NCBI GenBank assembly: GCA_018711625.1
Contig: DVID01000024.1
Location: forward strand, 1 to 64,000
Source: Candidatus Limicola stercorigallinarum
GTDB taxonomy: Bacteria > Actinomycetota > Coriobacteriia > Coriobacteriales > Coriobacteriaceae
Length of the DNA: 64,000 nt
Direction of reading: 5' to 3'
The notes beneath the pieces were generated by a model. The model worked only from the letters and a program-made list of their open reading frames with translations, was not told where the DNA came from and made no database searches. The position numbers and the translations under genes are program-made. Numbering within the stretch: position 1 is the stretch's first letter; every line of letters starts with the position of its first letter. Below are positions 40,948 to 49,580 of the stretch, piece after piece.

Positions 40948-42141
40948 TTACGCGGTCGCGTTCGCGCTCTTCCCTTTGCGCATGCTCACAAAGCACACCA
41001 CAAAACCTGCGAGCGCTACCAAGCCGCCAACCACACCAATCAGATTGATTCCCAGGCCATCAACCACCTGGCCACCCAGCCATGTTCCGCATCCAATGCC
41101 CAGATTGAAGAGGCCCGAGAAGATGGACATGGCCACGGCCGACACATACGCGGGCGTATCGTGAATAATCTCGGCTTGGAAAGCCACATTGAATGCTGTG
41201 GCGCTGAGGCCCCAAAGCGCACACACGGCAAAGGCCGCCCAGGTCGCGGCACCTGCTGTCCCCAGCAACAGAAGCGATGCTGCCACGCCAAACACCATGA
41301 TGCGTACAAAGGGGATGCGATGGTTGTCATAGAGGCGTGAGAACAAGAAGCTGCCCACAAGGCCAGCTACGCCAAACACCGTAAGACAGGCAGTGATGCT
41401 CGTATCGGGCATATCTGCCACGCGCTGCATGAAAGGTTCAATGTAGCTGTAGCCCGTGTAATATCCCGTTGCCACAAGGATAGTAACCGCGTATATCACC
41501 ATAAGCGCACGGTTGCGCAGCACATCGGGCAGCTGGCGCACCGTAAAAGGCTCGGTGCGCTCAACGCGCGGCATAGCGATTGTCATCATCACGAGCACGG
41601 CACACGCAACTGCCGCAACGCAGCTAAAGGTAGCGCGCCATCCCACGGCAAGGCCAATCACGCGCCCGAGCGGCATGCCCGCAATCATGGCGATAGACGA
41701 GCCGGTAACCACCAGCCCCATGGCACGCGAAGCCTGGCTTGGGTCGGCAATGCGCGTAGCCAGGGGCGAGGCAATCGACCAGAAAATGGCATGTGCAGCC
41801 GCCACCAGCAGGCGCGCCAGCACGAGCAAAACAAAGGTGGGAGCAACAGCAGATGCCACCTGTCCCGCCATAAACACTGCGATAACCAGCAGCAAGAGCC
41901 GACGCGGATCCAGGCGCGACGCTGCCACCATAAGGGGAAGTGAGAGAATCATCACACCCCACGCATAGACCGAAATCATCATGCCTGCCTGCGCCTCGCT
42001 GAGAGCAAAGGTGCCTGCAATATCGGTCAGCAAGCCCACTGGAATGAACTCAGATGTGTTGAACATGAACGCCGCAAGAGCAAGACCCACAATAGGCAAC
42101 CAGGTGCTAACACTTGCAGTACGCGCACGACCTTGAGACAC
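40948..42141 (-). CDS. MFS exporter, SotB/AraJ-like
   Basis: 397-residue 12-helix major facilitator. Near the start is NTSEFIPVGLLTDIAGTFALSEAQAGMMISVYAWGV, the pattern of sugar-efflux and drug-efflux members of the DHA1 group. The loop RLDPRRLLLL and the motif ATRIADPSQASRAMGLVVTGSSIAMIAGMPLGRVIG support this. The substrate, sugar or drug, is not determined. Convergent with the universal stress gene and downstream of def on the same strand, but separated by a terminator. Confidence 0.88.
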   Translation of the reverse strand: MSQGRARTASVSTWLPIVGLALAAFMFNTSEFIPVGLLTDIAGTFALSEAQAGMMISVYAWGVMILSLPLMVAASRLDPRRLLLLVIAVFMAGQVASAVAPTFVLLVLARLLVAAAHAIFWSIASPLATRIADPSQASRAMGLVVTGSSIAMIAGMPLGRVIGLAVGWRATFSCVAAVACAVLVMMTIAMPRVERTEPFTVRQLPDVLRNRALMVIYAVTILVATGYYTGYSYIEPFMQRVADMPDTSITACLTVFGVAGLVGSFLFSRLYDNHRIPFVRIMVFGVAASLLLLGTAGAATWAAFAVCALWGLSATAFNVAFQAEIIHDTPAYVSAVAMSIFSGLFNLGIGCGTWLGGQVVDGLGINLIGVVGGLVALAGFVVCFVSMRKGKSANATA

Positions 42142-42280
42142 GGGTTCCTCCCCTGCTACAAGCGGACAACAATGCCAAGGAAGCCGTTAAGCAGCATCTT
42201 GTACAGCCTGGCATCGACCAGTCCAGCCCAACCCAATCCAGATTGGAGATTCTAGGCTTATCGTGCGGTCTCGGTACAAC

Positions 42281-42323
42281 AAACCCGCGTGTTTTCCACT
42301 CTGCAATGGAAAAACACGCGGGT
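42281..42323 (-). terminator. Terminator of the deformylase-like gene
   Basis: Arms 42281-42298 and 42307-42323 pair over about 17 bp (CCGCGTGTTTT core) with one unpaired base. On the minus strand it ends in GTTTG, about 60 bases after the stop. Confidence 0.8.
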
Positions 42324-42381
42324 CCTATGCACCGTGTTGCTTCACAGGGGGCCGCCCACACCATAGCGGGCAGCGCCACTC

Positions 42382-42798
42382 CTACACCAGCTTACCAGCG
42401 AGGTGATCGAGTGCGTGCTGCACAATCTCGGCCGTCCAACCGGTGAACTTCTTCGTACGGCTCACCAAGTTGCCGCCAGCAAGCACCTGATACGAGACGC
42501 GAATGAGCTTGAAGCGCTTGACCTCGCTCGGCTCCTCGCGCGACACACAGCCCTCCATCGTGGTGTAGGGCTGCACAAAGGCCGTCATCTTGGGGTTGTA
42601 CATCACATACACGCGGCCGTTGTCCTCATAGGCAATAACAGCCTTCGTGGAGCCAATCTGATTCGAGGCCAGGCACACGCAGTCGTCGAGCGACTCCATG
42701 GTATCAATCAGATCCTGCGCCACCTGCGCGTCGTCTGCCGTCGCAGGCTCGGCGGGCTGGCTCAAAAAGGCCTCGTCTTTCACGATCTCTTTGATCAT
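42382..42798 (-). CDS. def: Peptide deformylase homologue lacking the catalytic glutamate
   Basis: 138-residue protein of the peptide deformylase family (MIKEIVKDEAFLSQPAEPATADDAQ, CVCLASNQIG, MEGCVSREE). The third motif, normally HExDH, reads QHALDHLAG: both metal-binding histidines and the motif-2 cysteine are kept, but the general-base Glu is Ala (codon GCA). The first motif is also altered (CVCLAS rather than GxGLAA). The ATG at 42798 follows AAAGG; a GTG nine bases earlier is weaker. It may be inactive or have another role, while a second deformylase elsewhere would do the housekeeping job. Confidence 0.8.
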   Translation of the reverse strand: MIKEIVKDEAFLSQPAEPATADDAQVAQDLIDTMESLDDCVCLASNQIGSTKAVIAYEDNGRVYVMYNPKMTAFVQPYTTMEGCVSREEPSEVKRFKLIRVSYQVLAGGNLVSRTKKFTGWTAEIVQHALDHLAGKLV

Positions 42799-42922
42799 GC
42801 TTGCCACCTTTCAAGGGCACAGCGGCGCGCGCCGCCTTGCCAACCATCTGTTTAGCTTATGCCGTTGGCATGATAGCAAACACCCGGGCATACCGGCGCC
42901 ACAGCCAGAACACTCATCAATC

Positions 42923-45520
42923 TTATGCGCGTGGCACAAGCCCTAACTCCTCTGCCACATAGCGGCCCGTGATACTTTCCGGGCACGCGGCGATATCCTC
43001 GGGCGTGCCCGTGGCCACCACACGTCCGCCCGCATCGCCTCCGCCTGGCCCCATATCAATCACGTAATCGGCATGAGCAATCATGTCGAGGTCGTGCTCA
43101 ATCACCACCACCGTGGCACCGTTATCCAACAGGCGCTGCAACACCGACAGCAACTTCTCCACGTCAAGCGGATGAAGACCAATGGTGGGCTCGTCAAACA
43201 CAAAGAGCGCGTCATCTTGCTTGCGCGCAAGCTCGCTTGCCAGCTTGAGCCGCTGCGCCTCGCCACCCGAAAGCGCCGGCGTGGCCTCGCCGAGGGTGAG
43301 GTAACCTAGCCCCAGCTCGGAGAGCGTCGTGAGCTTTGCAAGCACCGCCTTCAAACCCGAATCGGCTAGCGCCGTGCGCGCCTGGTCCACCGTATACGCA
43401 AGCAGCTCGGGCAGGCTGATGTCACCACCCAGCTTCACATCATGGGCTTCGCGCGCATAGCGGCTTCCTCCGCAATCGGGGCAAGGAATATCCACGTCGG
43501 GCAAAAACTGCACGTCGAGCGAAATCTGCCCGGTGCCATCACAGGTGGGACAACGCAGGCTCCCCGTGTTGTACGAGAACGCACCAGCCTTGAGCCCACG
43601 CGCGCGAGCATCGGGCAACTTTGCATAGGCACGGCGCAGATCGTCGAGCACGCCCGAATAGGTTCCCACTGTGGAGCGCACGTTGGCCCCAATGGGCGTG
43701 GCATCAATGAGGTTCGCGCGTACAATTCCCGCGGCCTCAACCGCCTTCACATGGGCGGGCAGGGGCTCACCCGCCGCGGCCGCTTTGAGCGCAGGTACCA
43801 AGCTTTCAAGCACAAGCGTGGTCTTGCCCGAGCCAGAAACACCGGTCACCGCCGTGAGGCGCCCACGCGGAATGCGCACCTCAAGCGGCTTCACCGTATG
43901 AATAGCGCTCGTGGCAAGCTCGATGGCACCCTCGGCAAAGAGCTCCTCCGCCGCCGCCCGAGCACGCGGCTCCACATGGCGCGCACCTGAGAGAAACGGA
44001 CCAATCCTCGAGGCGGGATTAGCTTCCACCTGCTCGACGGTGCCGCTCGCAATCACCGTACCGCCGTCCGCGCCCGAACCGGGGCCAATCTCCACCAGGT
44101 GGTCGGCATGGCGCAGCACGCGCACATCGTGGTCAACAAGCACCACCGAGTTACCGTCGGCAATGAGATCGTCCATCACGCCCAGAAGGCCCTCAACGTT
44201 TGAGGGATGCAAACCAATGGAAGGCTCATCCAGCACGTACAGCACGCCGCAGGTGCGATTGCGCACCGCGCGGGCAAGCTGTACACGCTGGCGCTCGCCG
44301 GTAGAAAGCGTGGAGCTGGCGCGGTCAAGCGAAAGGTAGCCCAGGCCCAGCTGCTGCAGGCGGCAGATGGGCTCGGCCATCTCGGCCACGATAGCCTCTG
44401 CCATGGGGCGCATGGCCTCGGGCATAAGCCCTGGCACCGACGGTGCCCAGGCCGCAAGCTCGTCGAGCGTCATGCGCGCAGCGTCACCCAAGTTCATACC
44501 GTCGATGCGAGGGCGGCGCGCCTGCTCAGAGAGACGCGTGCCACCGCAATCGGGGCACACGTCCTCGCGCAGGAATCTGGCCACGCGCGCCAGACCCTTC
44601 TCGTCCTTGGCCTTTGCCAGCGCATTTTCAACCGTATAGACGGCGTTGTAATAGGTGAAATCCAACTCGGCAAAGCTGTCGCCCTTTTTGGCCTTGTAAA
44701 GAATGTGTTTCTTCTCTGCCGGGCCATGAAACACAACGTCGCGCTCCTGGGGCGTGAGCTCGCAAAACGGCACATTGGTGCGCACGCCCATGGCGCCGCA
44801 CACCTGCTTCATAAGGTCCCACATGAGCGAGCCCCACGGCGCCACAGCGCCTTCGTCGATGGTCAGGCTCTCGTCGGGCACCAGCTTGGCCTCATCAACC
44901 GTACGCACGATGCCCGTGCCGCCGCAGGTAGGGCACGCGCCGGCGCTGTTGAACGCCAAATCTTCGGCACCGGGGCCGTAGAACTCAACGCCGCACTCGG
45001 AACAAACTGTGGGCTGCCCGAGCGCCACATCCATGGAGGGTGGCACGCGGTGGCCGTTGGGGCACACGTGGCTCCCCAGGCGCGAGAACATCAGACGCAA
45101 GTAATTGAGAAGCTCGGTGGAGGTACCAAAGGTGGAGTGCACACCCGGAATGCCGGGGCGCTGGCGCAGCGCGAGGGCAGCAGGCACGTGGAGCACCTCG
45201 TCCACCGTGGCACGCGCGGTTTGCGCGATGCGGCGCCGCGTGTAGGTAGAAAGCGCATCGAGGTAGCGACGGCTCCCCTCGGCATAAAGCGTGCCCAGAG
45301 CCAGCGAACTCTTGCCCGAGCCCGAGACACCGGCGATACCCACGAGCTCATGCAGCGGAATATCGACGTTGATATTCTTGAGGTTATGCACGCGAGCACC
45401 GCGCACCTGGATGGAGCGGGGCAGCGCGCGAGCTGATTCGGTGGAAGCTCCAGAACGGTCGGGGCCGCTATCAAACGCAGCGCCACGTGCGCCACTATCA
45501 AATGGTGAGATGGAAGACAT
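42923..45520 (-). CDS. UvrA-like ABC-class ATPase (UvrA2 type)
   Basis: 865-residue tandem ATPase of the excinuclease UvrA family. The first Walker A is GVSGSGKSSLALGTLYAEG, with zinc-type Cys pairs (CPNGHR/CSECG, CPTCGGTG, CPDCGGTR) and the signature LSTGERQRVQLA. The second Walker A is GVSGSGKTTLVLESL, then CPTCDGTG, CPDCGG and LSGGEAQRLKLASELA. It is shorter than housekeeping UvrA (about 940). With its placement alone and not beside uvrB, this suggests the UvrA2/DrrC branch, linked to DNA-damage tolerance or drug resistance. The ATG at 45520 has AAAGGAGG six bases upstream. Confidence 0.88.
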   Translation of the reverse strand: MSSISPFDSGARGAAFDSGPDRSGASTESARALPRSIQVRGARVHNLKNINVDIPLHELVGIAGVSGSGKSSLALGTLYAEGSRRYLDALSTYTRRRIAQTARATVDEVLHVPAALALRQRPGIPGVHSTFGTSTELLNYLRLMFSRLGSHVCPNGHRVPPSMDVALGQPTVCSECGVEFYGPGAEDLAFNSAGACPTCGGTGIVRTVDEAKLVPDESLTIDEGAVAPWGSLMWDLMKQVCGAMGVRTNVPFCELTPQERDVVFHGPAEKKHILYKAKKGDSFAELDFTYYNAVYTVENALAKAKDEKGLARVARFLREDVCPDCGGTRLSEQARRPRIDGMNLGDAARMTLDELAAWAPSVPGLMPEAMRPMAEAIVAEMAEPICRLQQLGLGYLSLDRASSTLSTGERQRVQLARAVRNRTCGVLYVLDEPSIGLHPSNVEGLLGVMDDLIADGNSVVLVDHDVRVLRHADHLVEIGPGSGADGGTVIASGTVEQVEANPASRIGPFLSGARHVEPRARAAAEELFAEGAIELATSAIHTVKPLEVRIPRGRLTAVTGVSGSGKTTLVLESLVPALKAAAAGEPLPAHVKAVEAAGIVRANLIDATPIGANVRSTVGTYSGVLDDLRRAYAKLPDARARGLKAGAFSYNTGSLRCPTCDGTGQISLDVQFLPDVDIPCPDCGGSRYAREAHDVKLGGDISLPELLAYTVDQARTALADSGLKAVLAKLTTLSELGLGYLTLGEATPALSGGEAQRLKLASELARKQDDALFVFDEPTIGLHPLDVEKLLSVLQRLLDNGATVVVIEHDLDMIAHADYVIDMGPGGGDAGGRVVATGTPEDIAACPESITGRYVAEELGLVPRA

Positions 45521-45854
45521 AAGAGGCCTCCTTTGCTTGTACGCCTCTATGGTAGCGCAGCGTGCGTACAGGGCTGCGAGGCTAAGCGGCACGGCGGCTT
45601 CCGTATGCTCCGCCTCGTTCATCCGCCCTGTGCGCTCCGCCCCTCAGCTCCCTGCAGTACGCCCCATCTTTCAGTGCCTCGCACCGCGTGCCATCCTGAG
45701 CATCCCCGCGCTCCATCCCTCAGCCCCCGCATCGCGCCCCATCCCTCGGCCCCTCCGCGGCACGTCCCACCCGCACCGCGCGCCAGTCCCCCAACCCGCT
45801 GGTATACAATGCGCTGTGCCCACCGTGACCGCCCCCGCAGGAAAGGCATAGCCC
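45521..45854. other. Divergent promoter region, pyrimidine-rich
   Basis: 334 bases between the UvrA-like gene and an MFS gene, with no supported ORF. The plus strand is C/T-rich, with imperfect repeats of CCATCCCTC-GCCCC near 45713 and 45739. Confidence 0.5.
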
Positions 45855-47090
45855 ATGTCGCATTCTTCACAGCTTAGCGCCGGCGCTCCCGCCGACGAGC
45901 GCCGCCTCACCCCTTACGCACTCGCCTGCGTGGCCCTTCTTACCGTGCTTGGCTTTTCGCTTGGCTGCTCGGAGTTTGTGGTCATTGGCATCGAGCCCGA
46001 ACTGTCTGAGGCATTTGGCGTAAGCCTCTCGCGCGTGGGCGAGCTTATCAGCTTTTTCTCGGTTGCCTACGCCGTGCTTACACCGGTGCTTGCCATCACC
46101 ACGGGACGGTTCAAGCGCTTCACCCTACTCGTGGCGTACTCGGTGATTTTCATCGCCGCCAACGTGGCCATGGCCTTTGCGCCCACCTTCGACATCCTGC
46201 TGGCCTCGCGCGTGCTGCTCGGTGCGGTCTCGGGCGCGCTGCTCGCGGTTGGCGTGACCTACATCCCCGAGCTCGTAGGCGTTAAGCGCACGTCGCTTAT
46301 GATATCTATCGTATACGCAGCGTTCTCGGTGGCCATGGTAGTTGCTACCTCAGCGGGCAAGCTCATCGCCGAAGCGCTCGACTGGCACGTGGCCATGATC
46401 GGCGTGCTTGCCATGGCGGTGGTTACCTGCGTTGTGCTGATAGCGGTGCTGCCGCGCACCGGAACTACCGACGAGGTCTCCACCATGCGCGAGCAGGCGG
46501 CGCTCTTCCTCGAACCGCAGATTCTCACCGGCATGTGCATTTTCATTTTTGGTGTGGGCTCGGTCTATGTGTTCTACGGCTACATCACCCCCTACCTCGA
46601 GACGGTACTTGGCATGGACGCGCTGGGCGCGAGCTCGGTACTCATGGCGTATGGCGTGGCGTGCTTTTTCTCCAATCTACTCTCAGGCTGGATCGATGCC
46701 CGCCTGGGCATGAAGGCGCTTGTTGCCACCTTCCCTGTGCAAGCATTGCTGCTTTTTACCCTGTGGCTCTTGGGACCCACCATGCCCGCCGCGCTGGCTC
46801 CGGTGCTCTTGGTGGGCCTCAGCATGTACTTTGTTTCAGTGCCCTGCATCAGCCTCTTTATGCGCGTTGCGCGCAACCGCCATCCCAAGGCGCTTACGCT
46901 CGCAAGTTCGCTAGAGCCCATGTCGTTTAACTGCGGGATTGCCTTTGGCACCGCCGTGGGCGGCGCCGTGGTTTCGGGGCCTGGCCTTTCGCAGGTAGGG
47001 CTTGTGGGCGGCGCATTCTCGCTTGTTGCCTGTGCGCTTGTAGCGGTGACGCTCGTGCTTGACCGGCGAGCACGGCGTCGGCAGGCGTAA
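45855..47090 (+). CDS. MFS transporter, DHA1-like
   Basis: 411 residues, 12 predicted helices. After a polar N-terminus comes GFSLGCSEFVVIGIEPELSEAFGVSLSRVGELISFFSVAYAVLTPV and the loop TTGRFKRF, the pattern of DHA1 drug/arabinose-type exporters. ARVLLGAVSGALLAVGVTYIPEL follows. The ATG follows an AGGAAAGG site. A relative of the MFS gene at 40948 but not a close copy. Substrate unknown. Confidence 0.85.
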   Translation: MSHSSQLSAGAPADERRLTPYALACVALLTVLGFSLGCSEFVVIGIEPELSEAFGVSLSRVGELISFFSVAYAVLTPVLAITTGRFKRFTLLVAYSVIFIAANVAMAFAPTFDILLASRVLLGAVSGALLAVGVTYIPELVGVKRTSLMISIVYAAFSVAMVVATSAGKLIAEALDWHVAMIGVLAMAVVTCVVLIAVLPRTGTTDEVSTMREQAALFLEPQILTGMCIFIFGVGSVYVFYGYITPYLETVLGMDALGASSVLMAYGVACFFSNLLSGWIDARLGMKALVATFPVQALLLFTLWLLGPTMPAALAPVLLVGLSMYFVSVPCISLFMRVARNRHPKALTLASSLEPMSFNCGIAFGTAVGGAVVSGPGLSQVGLVGGAFSLVACALVAVTLVLDRRARRRQA

Positions 47091-47181
47091 GGATACGTCC
47101 GCCGACCGCCTGCACAGCGATATATTCTGCAGCCCTTCGCACCCACGCTAGGCTCGGCGTTGAGTGAACATTTTGACCTCG

Positions 47182-47209
47182 TAGAACATACTCAATAGAA
47201 CATACTCAA
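47182..47209. repeat. 14-bp tandem duplication
   Basis: TAGAACATACTCAA occurs twice in a row with no gap, just after the MFS gene. Confidence 0.8.
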
Positions 47210-47313
47210 GAAACGGATAATCCCCTATTGACGCGTTTCCATAACGCCTGCGATGCCAAGCTCACTCTCGAAACCCCTCCCCAAGGAGGATTCAACGCGC
47301 AGCCACCCAAAAA

Positions 47314-47464
47314 TGGACAAAAAACCGAGAAGTCGGCGATTTTGTCTGCCTTCCGATGTTTATGCATAACGCTATCCTGGGGCTTTGCCGCCCGATGCTC
47401 CGCGGTGGAGCGATCGCACCGCCAAAACCCAGGAATCATCGCCGACTTCTCGGATTTTTGTCCA
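47314..47464. repeat. 151-bp element bounded by a 27-bp inverted repeat (type D)
   Basis: Arms 47314-47340 and 47438-47464 match at 26 of 27 positions (arm core CCGAGAAGTCGGCGAT). The 97-base interior folds again: a left segment at about 47376 (CCTGGGGCTTTG) pairs imperfectly with a right segment ending at about 47432, and GCTCC at 47396 pairs with GGAGC. The whole unit can form one long imperfect hairpin. No ORF of note. Confidence 0.75.
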
Positions 47465-47605
47465 CCTTGGGGCAGGTCGCCTGGAAAACTGTAGGTACAT
47501 GCTTGGTTTGCTCATTCCCTGATGCATAAAACAAGGAAGAGTCGCTAGATTATTGTATATTCCAATTTGACCTGCCCTATCAGGGGCCATCGACGCAACA
47601 AGGGC

Positions 47606-47647
47606 CTCCTGCACCGTGGATTGCGGCATCAATCCACGGTGCAGGAG
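47606..47647. repeat. Perfect 18-bp hairpin upstream of the MscS gene
   Basis: Arms 47606-47623 and 47630-47647 are exact complements (CTCCTGCACCGTGGATTG) with loop CGGCAT. There is no T run on either side and no gene ends nearby, so it is not an obvious terminator. Confidence 0.7.
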
Positions 47648-47765
47648 ATCTCCCCAAGGCCGGCGACGTAATCGACACGTGCCGGAGTATCATAAATGCG
47701 TCCACGCAGCCCAAACAGCAGAGCCGGCTGACACGGCAGCGCTGCCCCTGGCGAAAGGAATCCGC

Positions 47766-48617
47766 ATGCCCTCGTTTTTCGACCAACTGATGGCGTTTAT
47801 TGAGCATCCGCTTTTTCGTCGCGTGTTCTGGGCGGTCGTCATAGGGGGCATCACTCTGCTCGTCGGCCGCGTCGCTACGCGCGCCATGAAGCACCTGCTC
47901 AACAACGACAACAACTCGTTGCCCACCGCGAGCATCATTATCAACATTGTGCGTGCCACCATCTACATCGTGGGCGGCAGCATCATCCTCGATGCCTGCT
48001 TCAGCATTGATGCAAGCGCACTCATCACCGCCCTGGGCGTTGGAGGTATTGCGGTTTCGCTTGGCTTTCAGGATACGCTCTCAAACCTCATCGGCGGCCT
48101 GCAGGTAACTTTCATGGGTATTGTCCGGCCCGGCGACAATATCGAAGTTGGCTCCGAAACGGGCGTGGTGCAGGATGTGACCTGGCGCCACACCACCATC
48201 CGTGACAGTCTGGGACAAACGGTGATCATCCCCAACTCGGTCATTTCAAAAACCGCACTCGTGCACCTGCTCCCTGCCAGCCGTGTGGCCGTTCCTTTTG
48301 CCGTGTCCCGCCATGTTGATAGCGCGGTCGCTGATGCCGCTGACGCGACGGAAACTGCTGGTAAGCCGCAACGCATGGTCTCAGGCAAGTCACAGCGTGC
48401 ATCTCGCGATATCGACGCGCTTGCTGCGGCCATCGTCAAAGAAGCACGCGAGGCGGCCCAGACGGTCTCACCCATCACCGACGGGCCCAAAGTGTTCTTC
48501 TCAGAGATAAGCGAGCTGGGCATCAAGGGCAAGGTGATATTCACCATCGAGGACGCATCGCTGACGTCGGCCGCAGCCGACGCCGTAGTGCGAGCCATCG
48601 CCCGCGAGCTTGATTGA
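47766..48617 (+). CDS. Small mechanosensitive channel, MscS family
   Basis: 283-residue channel that opens under membrane tension to release solutes on osmotic downshift. Three hydrophobic segments occur in residues 15-105; the pore helix with following beta domain reads LGVGGIAVSLGFQDTLSNLIGGLQVTF, then GDNIEVGSETGVVQDVTWRHTTIRDSLGQTVIIPNSVIS. The C-terminal third is polar and less conserved. The ATG at 47766 follows AAAGGA. Confidence 0.9.
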   Translation: MPSFFDQLMAFIEHPLFRRVFWAVVIGGITLLVGRVATRAMKHLLNNDNNSLPTASIIINIVRATIYIVGGSIILDACFSIDASALITALGVGGIAVSLGFQDTLSNLIGGLQVTFMGIVRPGDNIEVGSETGVVQDVTWRHTTIRDSLGQTVIIPNSVISKTALVHLLPASRVAVPFAVSRHVDSAVADAADATETAGKPQRMVSGKSQRASRDIDALAAAIVKEAREAAQTVSPITDGPKVFFSEISELGIKGKVIFTIEDASLTSAAADAVVRAIARELD

Positions 48618-48810
48618 AACGGTTGAGACAGGCGCAGCTTGAGGCCATCTCCGCACGCAGGCGGTGAATACCACTCGCCGGCGAAAACGATACGTTTGCG
48701 AAAAGGGTCCCATCGCCCAAGAGAAGACTATAATCGTCGCGTTCCTGAGGCAGGCGCGCCCCAACCAAAGGCGCCGCCTGCCGCGTTCCTGCTGAGTAAA
48801 GGAGCTGGAC

Positions 48811-49500
48811 ATGGATACCATCATTGGCCTGGGCGGCGGCGCCTGCGTAGCCTTCCTGGGCATATACATGCTGGTCAGCGGCGATTGCCGCCTTTTGCAT
48901 GGATACCATTACGCCACAACGCCCGTGGCAGAGCGGCCTGTGCTCGCACGTGAAAATGGCGCCTGCCTTATCGCGTGCGGCATTGGCGTCGCGATTTCTA
49001 TCCCGAGTTTTCTTCCCGATTGGACCACCGCCATCGGCATCGTACTCATCGTACTTTCCCTTGTAGGGATGTTCGCCTCCATCATCCGCCATAACGGCGG
49101 GCTCATCACGGGCGGCGAGGTGAGCTACCTGAGCAGCCTAAACCCCAAGCTTCGCTTTTTGGCACTCGGCCTCCTTGGTGCCGCGCTGGCGTGCGCCGCC
49201 ATTGTGCCTGGTGCCCATATGATTACCACGGGCGACGTGAGCTCGCTTCATGATTACCACTATGCAGGTGTCGCCGCTGCGGACCTGCCTCGTCTCGCCA
49301 CCAGTGAAGGCTCGTGCATGGTCGGGATCGGCGTAAGCATCTTTCTATGCTTCCTCGCTGCAGCCGGCATGGTCAGGCGCCCCTTCAAGCGGTGGGCAGT
49401 GGTGCTCATGTCTCTCGGCACCCTGCTCTTCATGCTGAGCCTCATCGGGCTTCTGCTCTTCATCCCCTACTACGGCGGCTCGCTCACCCCTGTGGAGTAG
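48811..49500 (+). CDS. Membrane protein with an internal duplication
   Basis: 229 residues with about six hydrophobic helices arranged as two similar halves. The first half contains YMLVSGDCRLLHGYHYATTPVAERPVLARENGACLIACGIGV. The second contains HMITTGDVSSLHDYHYAGVAAADLPRLATSEGSCMVGIGV. The shared LH-YHY motif with a later P-LA---G-C suggests a duplicated four-helix-like unit of unknown function. AAAGGAG lies seven bases upstream of the ATG. Confidence 0.75.
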   Translation: MDTIIGLGGGACVAFLGIYMLVSGDCRLLHGYHYATTPVAERPVLARENGACLIACGIGVAISIPSFLPDWTTAIGIVLIVLSLVGMFASIIRHNGGLITGGEVSYLSSLNPKLRFLALGLLGAALACAAIVPGAHMITTGDVSSLHDYHYAGVAAADLPRLATSEGSCMVGIGVSIFLCFLAAAGMVRRPFKRWAVVLMSLGTLLFMLSLIGLLLFIPYYGGSLTPVE

Positions 49501-49580
49501 GCATGCAAAGGTAACGCATCTATGCTGTGAGTGCTGACTCAATGAGAGGCGTTGGCAGCAGCCAACGATGCCAGCCTTGT

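Larger units (their letters stand above)
47091..47765. other. 675-base gene-free stretch with repeats and hairpins
   Basis: Contains a 14-bp tandem duplication (47182-47209), the type D inverted-repeat element (47314-47464) and a perfect hairpin (47606-47647). Open frames here are products of the repeats and lack ribosome sites, so I do not support a protein gene. Confidence 0.7.

Noticed and set aside
47228-47494. 88-codon frame across the 47.4-kb inverted repeat
   Set aside because: The reading runs through both arms of the repeat and has no ribosome site.
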